This document shows positions 50,216-58,152 of a stretch of DNA of 64,000 nucleotides, piece by piece. The stretch is from Humitalea sp050632385 (lineage in GTDB: Bacteria > Pseudomonadota > Alphaproteobacteria > Acetobacterales > Acetobacteraceae), in the NCBI RefSeq assembly GCF_050632385.1, contig NZ_CP192599.1:3534001-3598000 (forward strand), given 5' to 3'. The notes under the pieces were generated by a model. That model saw nothing but the letters and a program-made list of their open reading frames with translations, had not been told where the DNA came from and did not search any database. Position 1 is the first letter of the stretch. The number at the start of each line of letters is the position of its first letter. The translations under genes and the position numbers were made by a program.

Positions 50216-51265
50216 CTAAAACGACCGCTGCCCGGCCCGCAGGGCATTGTCCACGAGGTTGCCGAGGAGGGTCAGCATCGCCTCCTGGGACTCCGGGGTC
50301 GTGCCATCCACCCCGGGCTCAAGCCGGCCCAGGATGCCATCCACCGCGCCCTTCTCCACGCAGCGCAGCAGCATCCGGCGCTCCGCCGCCGCGTCGTGCA
50401 GGATGTGCCGGTCGCCCAGCGCGCAGGCCAGGGCCGCCATGACACCATAGGCGCCCCAGTTCGAAATCGCCGCGACCACCAGGCTGTCGGTTTCCACCAC
50501 CGTCGCGATCCCCTCGCCGCAGGGGCAGGCGCAGCGCCGGCCGAAGGGTTGGATGTCACGCACCGCCTCCGCCACGGCGCCGAAGCCGATCTCATTCCCG
50601 CCGTCGCCGATCCCGATCGTCAGGATGCCGGCGGCGCGTGCTTCCTCGGCGAGCACATGCGCGCTGGCCATCACATCCGCGGACCGCCCGCGCCCGGTGA
50701 TGGTGTGGAAGACGCCCTTTGCATTCGGCCCGCCCTTTTCCACGAAGACGACCGCTGTGGGCTTGTGGCGCGCCAGGATTGCCCGCGCCGAAGCAGGGCC
50801 CGCTTCCTCGCCCAGCAGCAGCGCATCCGTGGTCGCGCAGGCGCTGCGTTCCTCGAACCAGGCCATGGGGAGGACCGCGAGGCCGATGCCCTCGGTCGCC
50901 GCGACGATGGCGGGAAGGTTGCGCTCCTCCGACACCAGCACCGGCTTCGCGCCAAGGCCGATGTCCAGCCCCCGCGCGATGGCGGCGGCACCGAGGGGGC
51001 CGTCCGTCTCACCGAAGGGCAGCCAGGGCGGCGCCCCCGCCCCGGTGACCACCAGCACGCGATCGCCGGGGCGGATGCGCCGCGCCAGCGCCTCCGCGGC
51101 CCGGGTTGTCAGCGGCTCCTCCTGCCAGGCACGCGCCGCATCATACAGGCGGTGGATCACGCCGCGCGGGAGGCCGGAGGAGAAGCGCATCTCGACACAG
51201 ATCAACCGGTCGATCGCCTCGCCAATGGCGCGGTCGAAGGTCAGGGCGGCACCATCATCCAGCAT
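50216..51265 (-). CDS. D-glutamate cyclase-like protein (DUF4392)
   Basis: 349-residue protein of the glutamate-cyclase (DUF4392) family, whose characterised mammalian member converts D-glutamate to 5-oxo-D-proline. Markers are VTGAGAPPWLPFGETDGPLGA at the start of the catalytic region (read in two blocks), FVEKGGPNAKGVFHTITG, and IGIGDGGNEIGFGAV with its acidic and glycine residues. It is the last gene of the hyu/TRAP operon, two bases after dctP, which supports a role in 5-oxoproline or D-glutamate metabolism. Substrate is inferred. Confidence 0.8.
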   Translation of the reverse strand: MLDDGAALTFDRAIGEAIDRLICVEMRFSSGLPRGVIHRLYDAARAWQEEPLTTRAAEALARRIRPGDRVLVVTGAGAPPWLPFGETDGPLGAAAIARGLDIGLGAKPVLVSEERNLPAIVAATEGIGLAVLPMAWFEERSACATTDALLLGEEAGPASARAILARHKPTAVVFVEKGGPNAKGVFHTITGRGRSADVMASAHVLAEEARAAGILTIGIGDGGNEIGFGAVAEAVRDIQPFGRRCACPCGEGIATVVETDSLVVAAISNWGAYGVMAALACALGDRHILHDAAAERRMLLRCVEKGAVDGILGRLEPGVDGTTPESQEAMLTLLGNLVDNALRAGQRSF

Positions 51266-51267
51266 GG

Positions 51268-52359
51268 TCAGTTACCTGCGTAGCGGAAGCCGACAACCGG
51301 CGCGACGATCTCGTTGAACTGCGTGCCGCAGCGCGCCCCGCAACGGCGAACCCAATTGGTCAGCACGGCGCCTTGCAGGATGGACTGCACGCGGGCGCGG
51401 TCGGCGTCATTCGGTTCCACCACGGTCATGCGGCGCGCGCCGGTGACCAACGTGCCGGTGCGGCAACCGCTGGCGTCGCCGATGTTGCAGGCCACGCCAT
51501 CGGCGGTCCCGTTGAGGCCGAGCGCCCACTGCTCATCCTCGATCCGCTTGAAGACCTGCTCGACAAAGCCGCGCACCGCCGGGTCCAGGCTGTTCCACCA
51601 GCGCAGGCTGACGTAGTAGCCGCCGATGCCCCAGGACACCGGCAGGTTGTACATATGGGTCGTCACCTCGAACCACTTGGCGGCATTGCCTGACAGCGCG
51701 GCCGTGACGGCGCAATCGGCGACACCGCGTTCCAGCGCGCCATAGACTTCGGGGAAGGCGATGCTCACGGCCTGGGCGCCGAGCTGTTCCACCAGATCGT
51801 TCTGCGAGGGGCCGAAGGTGCGCACCTTGCGCCCCGCCAGATCAGCCAGGGAGGCCAGGGGCTGGCGGCAGAAAATCACATTGGCCGGGAAGACATAGGT
51901 CCCGATGATACGCAGCCCGAAGCGTTCCATCTCGCGGTTCGAGGCATTGACGACGGCCGCCGAGATCGCGCGCGCGCGTTCGATCGTCGGGCTCAGCCCC
52001 GCCAGGTCGGCGATCTCCACGAAAGGCACATCGCCGGCAACGGAGGCCAGGGGGGCCGCGCTGATCTCGGCCTGGCCCTGGCGCACGACGCGCAGGATAT
52101 TGCTGCCGGTGACGCCGGATTCCGCCCAGGTGCTTGGGCGGAATTCGACGCGCCCATTGCTCCACGCCGGCACGCGTTCACGGAAGATCGGCAGTTCCAC
52201 CTGCGTGTATTGCGGCAGGGTGGGCAGCGTCTGCGTGATGGTGTTGATGGTCACGCGGGGCCCGGCCGCGAGGCTGGGTTCCTGCGACCAGGCGGCCGGA
52301 CCGAAGAATCCGGCGGCCAGGACCGCGACAGTCGCGGCGATGGTGCGCTTGGCAATCAT
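51268..52359 (-). CDS. dctP: TRAP transporter substrate-binding protein (DctP family)
   Basis: 363-residue periplasmic receptor of a TRAP transporter with signal peptide ATVAVLAAGFFGPAAWSQ. DctP-type features include GRVEFRPSTWAESG, the helix and ligand region with LADLAGRKVRTFG, the probable carboxylate-binding arginine in that block, and ALERGVADCAVTA. The C-terminal part has four cysteines (in VACNIGDASGCRTG and RRCGARCGTQF) that could form disulphides, which is unusual. It is separated from dctQM by two peptidase genes, though in the same operon. Confidence 0.85.
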   Translation of the reverse strand: MIAKRTIAATVAVLAAGFFGPAAWSQEPSLAAGPRVTINTITQTLPTLPQYTQVELPIFRERVPAWSNGRVEFRPSTWAESGVTGSNILRVVRQGQAEISAAPLASVAGDVPFVEIADLAGLSPTIERARAISAAVVNASNREMERFGLRIIGTYVFPANVIFCRQPLASLADLAGRKVRTFGPSQNDLVEQLGAQAVSIAFPEVYGALERGVADCAVTAALSGNAAKWFEVTTHMYNLPVSWGIGGYYVSLRWWNSLDPAVRGFVEQVFKRIEDEQWALGLNGTADGVACNIGDASGCRTGTLVTGARRMTVVEPNDADRARVQSILQGAVLTNWVRRCGARCGTQFNEIVAPVVGFRYAGN

Positions 52360-52415
52360 GGGATGTCCTTTCCGTCTGTGTGCGAGGTGACTGTCTTGGG
52401 CGCTGCGTTCCTACG

Positions 52416-53549
52416 TCATGGACCGACGGTCGGGTTCCGGTCGAAGCCGGTCCATTGCTCGGCCCCCGATGGGGTGATCAGGTAGGTGTCCTCGACCGCG
52501 AAGCCGCCATGGATGGGGTCCAGGAACAGCGTCTCGACGTTGATCACCATGTTCGCTTCCAGCACCACATCGCCGCTGCCGATCAGCGGCGGGTTCTCGT
52601 GGTGCTCCACGCCTATGCCGTGGCCGACATGTTCCATGCGGAAGCGCGGCAGCACCTCGCGTGCCGTGGCGATCGCGGCGCGATAGAGTTCGGCCACCGG
52701 CACGCCCGGGCGGAGCAAGGCGGCCGCCGCGCGCTGGCTGTCCAGCACGGCCCCATAGATCCGCGCCTGCTCCGCGGTCGGCCCGCGCCAGAAGCGCGAA
52801 ACGGCGGTATCGGCGTGATAGCCCATGTAGCGCGCGCCAAGATCGAAGCGCACGACATCGCCGGGCCGCAGGGCGCGGTCTTCCGGAATGCAGTGGGAGA
52901 AGGCGCTGGCGGGGCCGAAGCCGAGGACGAAGTTGGCGATGTTCTCGCCGCCCTGGCGGCTGACGGCGCTGGCATAGACGCGGGCCGCCTCGCGTTCCGT
53001 GATCCCGTCGTGCAGGGACGCGAACATTTCCTCCACCGCCGTCTCCATGATCTCGGCGGCGCGGCGGCAGCGCAGGATCTCCTCGGGCGTCTTCACCGCG
53101 CGGATGTCGCGGATGATGGAGGTCGCATCGACGACGGCGCCCACGGCGGGATGGCCCACCACCTCGCGGCTGATCCACAGTGGCAGATAGCGTTCCTCGA
53201 CACCCAGCCGCAGGGACCGGGCGGGGCCAGCCAGGGCGTGGTCCAGCGCCACGCGCCAGTTCGCCACCAGATCGCCATCCTGGTCGGTGGCGTATTCGGT
53301 GTAGCCGATCACGCGACGGATCCAGGACCGCCGGCGCATGTCGTCGAAATCCCAGCTTGGCACGATCGCCACGGCCTCTCGCGCGGGATCGCGGAACAGC
53401 AGCGCCAGGAAGGGGCGGTCGAGGAAGGAGAAGGTGCTTGGCACCAGATAGTCGGTTGCATAGATGAAGTTGTTGGGATGCCCGAGCAGGATCGCGTCCA
53501 GCCCGTGCTGCTCCATCAACGCCCGTGCCCTGTCGATGTTCAGCAGCAT
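52416..53549 (-). CDS. M24 family metallopeptidase (Xaa-Pro peptidase/creatinase-like)
   Basis: 377-residue two-domain enzyme. The N-terminal creatinase-like domain spans about residues 1-130 and the C-terminal pita-bread catalytic domain follows. The five metal ligands are visible: two Asp in VRFDLGARYMGYHADTAV, His in HVGHGIGVEHHE, Glu in VINVETLF and Glu in FAVEDTYLI. It may remove N-terminal residues next to proline-like groups or hydrolyse a creatine-like amidino compound. It lies between the M19 homologue (5 bases) and dctP (56 bases). ATG at 53549 preferred. Confidence 0.85.
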   Translation of the reverse strand: MLLNIDRARALMEQHGLDAILLGHPNNFIYATDYLVPSTFSFLDRPFLALLFRDPAREAVAIVPSWDFDDMRRRSWIRRVIGYTEYATDQDGDLVANWRVALDHALAGPARSLRLGVEERYLPLWISREVVGHPAVGAVVDATSIIRDIRAVKTPEEILRCRRAAEIMETAVEEMFASLHDGITEREAARVYASAVSRQGGENIANFVLGFGPASAFSHCIPEDRALRPGDVVRFDLGARYMGYHADTAVSRFWRGPTAEQARIYGAVLDSQRAAAALLRPGVPVAELYRAAIATAREVLPRFRMEHVGHGIGVEHHENPPLIGSGDVVLEANMVINVETLFLDPIHGGFAVEDTYLITPSGAEQWTGFDRNPTVGP

Positions 53550-53554
53550 GGCGG

Positions 53555-54553
53555 TCAGCCCCAGACCGCGCGCAACACGCGCAGCGCGTTCAGCCCAAGG
53601 ATGCCCTCGACCTCGGCGGGCGAGAAACCGCGCCGCGCCAGCGCCGGTGCCAGGGCTGGCATGTCCGGATGGTCGGCCAGGCCCTCGGCGTAGAGATCCT
53701 CGAACAGATAGGGGCCGACCATGCCCGGATACATCCGGCGCGTCGTGTTCTCCCACTTCACCTTGGTGTGCGGGAAGAAATCCGTGCCGATGGCGACGTG
53801 TTCCGCCCCGACCAGCCGGGCGACATAGGCCATGTGATCGACGACATCCTCCAGGTCCGGCCTGGCCTTCCCGTCCTTGTGGATGAAGGGGGAGTAGGGC
53901 GAGATGCCGATCACGCCGCCGGATGTGGCGATGGCGCGTATCTGCTCATCGGTCAGGTTGCGGCCGCTGCGCGTCACCGCATCGGCGTTGGAATGCGTCG
54001 CGACGACCGGCTGGCTGCTATTGGCGATGATATCCAGGGAGGTCCGGCATCCGGCGTGGGACACATCCACCAGCACCTTGCTGCGGTTCAACTCCTGCAC
54101 CGCGCGAATGCCCAGCAGCGTCAGCCCATCGTCGCGCGGCTCCAGGCAGCCCGCGCCGAATTGCGTGGTTTCGTTATAGGTCAGCGCCGCCACCCGCAGC
54201 CCCAGTTTCGCCAGCACGGGAATGAAGGCGGTCTCCTCCTCGATGAAATGCAGCCCTTGCACGCCCTGGATGACGCCCACGCGCCCCGTGTCGCGCGCCA
54301 GCAGGATGTCATCCGCGGTACGGACCTGCAGGACACGGTCGGGCACCTGTTCGAAGACGCAGTCGAAGTCGTAGAACTCGCGCAAGATCGGTCGGATATC
54401 ACGGGCATAGAGGCCCATGGTGACCGTGAAGGCATGCACGCCCGCGGTCGTCAGCTTGCGGCCGTAGTCCCGCGGCGCATCCTTCGGCGGGGTCAGCGTG
54501 CCGATCGTGCCACCGAGCAGATCGATGAGCAGGGGGGAGGAGGAAGATGTCAT
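53555..54553 (-). CDS. M19 (renal dipeptidase) family protein with altered metal motif
   Basis: 332-residue homologue of membrane dipeptidase, which cleaves dipeptides and tolerates D-residues at the second position. The histidine motifs VDVSHAGCRTS and VVATHSNADAV are clear, as is IGTDFFPH near the end. The usual N-terminal HxD metal motif is absent (LLIDLLGGTIG), and the bridging glutamate position reads GVIQGVQG. A one-metal site or a changed reaction is likely. The ATG at 54553 lies ten bases after dctM. Confidence 0.78.
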   Translation of the reverse strand: MTSSSSPLLIDLLGGTIGTLTPPKDAPRDYGRKLTTAGVHAFTVTMGLYARDIRPILREFYDFDCVFEQVPDRVLQVRTADDILLARDTGRVGVIQGVQGLHFIEEETAFIPVLAKLGLRVAALTYNETTQFGAGCLEPRDDGLTLLGIRAVQELNRSKVLVDVSHAGCRTSLDIIANSSQPVVATHSNADAVTRSGRNLTDEQIRAIATSGGVIGISPYSPFIHKDGKARPDLEDVVDHMAYVARLVGAEHVAIGTDFFPHTKVKWENTTRRMYPGMVGPYLFEDLYAEGLADHPDMPALAPALARRGFSPAEVEGILGLNALRVLRAVWG

Positions 54554-54563
54554 CGTCACTCTT

Positions 54564-55931
54564 TCAATCCTGAAGAGATGGCAGCCACAGGGCGATGCTG
54601 GGAAAGACGACAAGCAGCACGACCGCGGCGACATAGAGCGCAACGAAGGGCGTGACGCCGGCGAAGATATCGGTGATCGGCCCGGACGGCCGCCGTAGCC
54701 CTTGCAGCACATACATGACGGTGCCGTCGGGCGGGGTGATCAAGGCGATCTCGATCAGCATGGTCACGATCACGCCGAACCAGACGGCGTCGTAGCCAAG
54801 CGCCGTGACGATCGGGAAGACCACCGGGATGGTGGTGATGATCATGGAAAAGCCTTCCATGAAGGTGCCCAGGGCGAAATACAGACCGATGATCATCGCC
54901 ATCAGCGCCCAGGCGGGCAGCGGCAGGCCGGTGACGAAGCCCGCGACCAGGCGCGGCACATCCAGGCTGGTCAGCACGTAGTTCAGCAGGAAGGCGCTGA
55001 TCAGGATCAGTCCGACCAGCGCGGTGTTCCGTGCCGTCGCCAGCGCCGATTCATGCAGCATGCGCAGGTTGAATTTTCCCGCCAGCGCGGCGAAGACCAC
55101 CGCCGCCACGGCACCCAGGGCCGCGGCCTCGGTGGGGGTCGCGAGGCCGCCATACATCGACCCCAGCACAACCAGCCCAAGCGCCAGCGTCGGCACCAGA
55201 TCGACCAGGCCCAACAGCTTCACCAGCAAGGGCACCTTGGGCGCGTCCATGCGCGGCCCGCGCAGCCCCTTGACGAAGATATAGGCCAGGAAAAGCACCG
55301 TCACGAGCAGGCCCGGCCCGACCGCCGCCAGATACAGCTTGCCGACCGAGGTATTGGTCAGCAGCGCATAGATGATGAAGGTGATGCCCGGTGGGATGAG
55401 ATTGCCCAGCGCCCCACCGGCCGCGAGGCTGCCCAGTACCATGCGGCGGTCGTAATTCGTCTTCTCGAAATACGGCAGCGCCACCGAACCCATGGTCGCC
55501 GCGGTCGCGATGCTCGAGCCGGAGATCGCCGAGAACAGCGCGCAGGACATGATGTTCGTATGCAGCAACCCGCCCGGGACGCGGTTCATCCAAAGCCCCA
55601 GCGCCTTGTACAGCCGGTCCGAAATGCCCGCCCGCAACAGGATCTCGCCCATCAGCAGGAATAGCGGCATCGCGATCAGCACGTAGTTGGTCGTGGTGGT
55701 CCAGGCGATCTCACCAAGGAACAGCCAGAAGGGACGGCTGGAAAAGGCCAGGCCCGCGAGCAGGCCGAGGATGCCGAGCGTCGCCGCGATATAGACCCCC
55801 GCGCCAAAGAAGGCCGCGAAGAGGCCGCAGAGGACCAGTATCTCCGATATCGGCAGATCCGTGGCGGCGCCGTTGAAGGCGAGGCCGACGGCGACGGCCA
55901 GCAACACGCCGATGAAGACGACTGCGATCAT
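54564..55931 (-). CDS. dctM: TRAP transporter large permease (DctM family)
   Basis: 455-residue inner-membrane subunit that forms the transport path of the TRAP system, driven by a sodium or proton gradient. About 12 membrane segments, with DctM motifs MPLFLLMGEILLRAG, SAISGSSIATAATMG, GALGNLIPPGI and the late ITPPDGTVMYVLQG. It has an extra N-terminal membrane segment compared with many 425-residue relatives. The ATG overlaps the dctQ stop (ATGA). Confidence 0.9.
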   Translation of the reverse strand: MIAVVFIGVLLAVAVGLAFNGAATDLPISEILVLCGLFAAFFGAGVYIAATLGILGLLAGLAFSSRPFWLFLGEIAWTTTTNYVLIAMPLFLLMGEILLRAGISDRLYKALGLWMNRVPGGLLHTNIMSCALFSAISGSSIATAATMGSVALPYFEKTNYDRRMVLGSLAAGGALGNLIPPGITFIIYALLTNTSVGKLYLAAVGPGLLVTVLFLAYIFVKGLRGPRMDAPKVPLLVKLLGLVDLVPTLALGLVVLGSMYGGLATPTEAAALGAVAAVVFAALAGKFNLRMLHESALATARNTALVGLILISAFLLNYVLTSLDVPRLVAGFVTGLPLPAWALMAMIIGLYFALGTFMEGFSMIITTIPVVFPIVTALGYDAVWFGVIVTMLIEIALITPPDGTVMYVLQGLRRPSGPITDIFAGVTPFVALYVAAVVLLVVFPSIALWLPSLQD

Positions 55932-56545
55932 GGCGTGCCCTCCACTTTCGAAAGGGCGATCAGGGTTTCCTGCGTCTCTTCCTCGTAGCTGCGCGGGCGC
56001 AGCATCGCATCCACCTCGGCGCCGCGGCCGGCGATGAGCAGGCAGAGGCTTTCCAGCAGCATGGCCACCAGCAGCAGCGCGAAGAAGCACAGCCCGAAGG
56101 CCCAGAGACTTTGCGGTACGACCAGGGGCACCGCCAACGCGCTGATGTCGCGCGTGTCGAAGAGAATCGATTCCTCGACCACGCCGATCGACGACCAGGC
56201 GACCACGATCATCAGCAGCGTCAACAGTGCCAGGGAGAAGACATGCAGCAACTGCCGCGCCGCCAGCGGCAGGCGCATGACCAGCACATCGATCCGCACA
56301 TGCGCGCGGTCGGTCATCGCCTGCGCCACCCCCCAGGCGATGCCGAAACCCATCATGTAGCCGGACACCTCCGTAGTGCCGCCCGAACTCGTGCCCAGGA
56401 AGCGGCGGCTCAGCACATCGGCCGTCACGAAGATCGCGATTCCAACATAGATCCAGCCGGCTGCTACACCCATCCAGCCGCCGATGCGTTCCAGCAGGCG
56501 TCGCAGGCCGGTCGCGATCCGCAAGGCAAGGTAAGTCTGAGCCAT
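55928..56545 (-). CDS. dctQ: TRAP transporter small permease (DctQ family)
   Basis: 205-residue four-helix membrane subunit of the TRAP transporter. The typical second-helix region FVTADVLSRRFLGTSSGGTTE, the RAHVRIDVLV motif after it and two closing helices are present. The C-terminal 40 residues form a charged cytoplasmic tail. The ATG at 56545 overlaps the hyuB stop (TGATG), tying the transporter to the hydantoinase/oxoprolinase genes. Confidence 0.88.
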   Translation of the reverse strand: MAQTYLALRIATGLRRLLERIGGWMGVAAGWIYVGIAIFVTADVLSRRFLGTSSGGTTEVSGYMMGFGIAWGVAQAMTDRAHVRIDVLVMRLPLAARQLLHVFSLALLTLLMIVVAWSSIGVVEESILFDTRDISALAVPLVVPQSLWAFGLCFFALLLVAMLLESLCLLIAGRGAEVDAMLRPRSYEEETQETLIALSKVEGTP

Positions 56546-58152
56546 CACCCACCAACCGCGTCAGGGTTGCCGAAGCCGCCGCCACCCGGCGTTTCGATGA
56601 TCAGCACCTGGTCGGATCGCACCGGCATCAGGTCGGGCTTGTCGGGCAGCCGGCGTTCGGTACCGTCGTCGTCCCGCAGCAGGAAGCGGCCGGCGGCGCC
56701 AGCGCCGCCGCCATCCAGACCCCATGGCCGATGCACGAAGCGCTCGCCGGCGCCGCTGAACATCGCGCCGTCGCCCAGCGGCCGCACCTCGCGCCGGATG
56801 CCCAGGCCGCCGCGATGCAGTCCGGCGCCACCGGAGCCCTCGACCAGCGCATAGCGCTCGATCAACAGGGGATACTCGGCCTCGATCGCCTCGACCGGCA
56901 GGTTGGAGGTATTGGTCAGGTAGGCCTGGACGCCATCCTTGCCGGGTTTTTGGTGCCGCGCCCCGCCGCCGCCGCCCAAAGTTTCGAAATAGACGAATTC
57001 GCGGCCACTCGCCGGATGGCGGCCATAGAACATCGCCGCGGTGTTGGAACCATTGGCCGCCGCGGTGACGCGATGCGGCAGCACCTGCGCGAAGGCACCC
57101 AGGATCACATCGACCACGCGCATGGCGGTCATCACCCGATGCGCGACGGCGGCGGGATAGCTGGCGGCGACGACCGACCCCTCCGGCGCCACCACCTCGA
57201 TCGGCAGCATCAGCCCATGATTGTTCGGTGCCTCCGGATCCAGCAGGCATTTCAGGGCGAAGGCGACGGTCGAATGCAGCCCGTTCAGCACCAGGTTGAT
57301 ATTGCCCGGCACCTGCGGGCCTGAGCCGGCGAAGTCCAGCAGCATGCGATCGCCCGTCACGTCGATCCGGACGGCGATGGGAATGTCATGCGCGGCCAGC
57401 CCATCGCCATCCAGGAGATCCTGGAAACCGTAGGTGCCGTCGGGGATCTCGGAGATCGCCAGCCGCATGCGTCGCGCCGTGGCGGCAAGGATGTCGTCGA
57501 AGGCGAGGATCAGGGCATCGGCGCCATAGCTCGCCGCCAGCTCCTCGAAGCGCCGCAGGCCGAGGCGGCTGGCCGCGAACTGGGCGCGGAAATCGCCCAG
57601 GCGTTCTTCCTTCATCCGCATGTTCAGCAAGATCAGGTCGAAGACATCCTGCAGAAGCCGTCCACGCTCGAACAGCTTCACCACCGGGATGCGGATGCCT
57701 TCCTGGTAGATCTCGGTCAGCCCGCTCGCCATGCTGCCGGGGCGCGCGCCGCCGATATCCGAATGATGCGCGATGGTGCATACGAAGCAGATCAGCCGGC
57801 CATCGATGAAGACGGGCGCCGCCGTGTTGATATCCGGCAGATGCGACCCGCCGCCCGCATAGGGATCATTCGCGATGAAGAGGTCGCCCGGGGCGATGGT
57901 GTCCAGCGGATGCTTGGCGCGCAGCGCGCCGATCAACCCGATCAGCCCGCTCAGATGGATCGGCAGCGATTGCGCGGCCTGGGCGATCAGCCGCCCCCCG
58001 GGGTCGATGATCGCGGTGCTGTGGTCCCGTCTTTCCTTGATATTGCCGGAATAGGCACTGCGCATCAGCGCCAGGAAGGTCTCGTCGGCGATCGAACGCA
58101 GCGCGTTGTGGATCACCTCCAGGGTGATGGGGTCGGCGGGGCCAGTCCTCAT
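56545..58152 (-). CDS. hyuB: hydantoinase B/oxoprolinase family protein
   Basis: 535-residue HyuB subunit. It pairs with HyuA for ATP-dependent opening of hydantoins, 5-oxoproline or related cyclic amides, or for acetone-carboxylase-like reactions. Family motifs: ITLEVIHNALRSIADE, SGNIKERRDHSTAI, LFIANDPYAGGGSHLPDI, the histidines in CTIAHHSDIGG, and VEGSGGAGLHRGGLGIRR near the C-terminus. Its ATG overlaps the hyuA stop (ATGA), so the two subunits are made in step. Confidence 0.9.
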   Translation of the reverse strand: MRTGPADPITLEVIHNALRSIADETFLALMRSAYSGNIKERRDHSTAIIDPGGRLIAQAAQSLPIHLSGLIGLIGALRAKHPLDTIAPGDLFIANDPYAGGGSHLPDINTAAPVFIDGRLICFVCTIAHHSDIGGARPGSMASGLTEIYQEGIRIPVVKLFERGRLLQDVFDLILLNMRMKEERLGDFRAQFAASRLGLRRFEELAASYGADALILAFDDILAATARRMRLAISEIPDGTYGFQDLLDGDGLAAHDIPIAVRIDVTGDRMLLDFAGSGPQVPGNINLVLNGLHSTVAFALKCLLDPEAPNNHGLMLPIEVVAPEGSVVAASYPAAVAHRVMTAMRVVDVILGAFAQVLPHRVTAAANGSNTAAMFYGRHPASGREFVYFETLGGGGGARHQKPGKDGVQAYLTNTSNLPVEAIEAEYPLLIERYALVEGSGGAGLHRGGLGIRREVRPLGDGAMFSGAGERFVHRPWGLDGGGAGAAGRFLLRDDDGTERRLPDKPDLMPVRSDQVLIIETPGGGGFGNPDAVGG

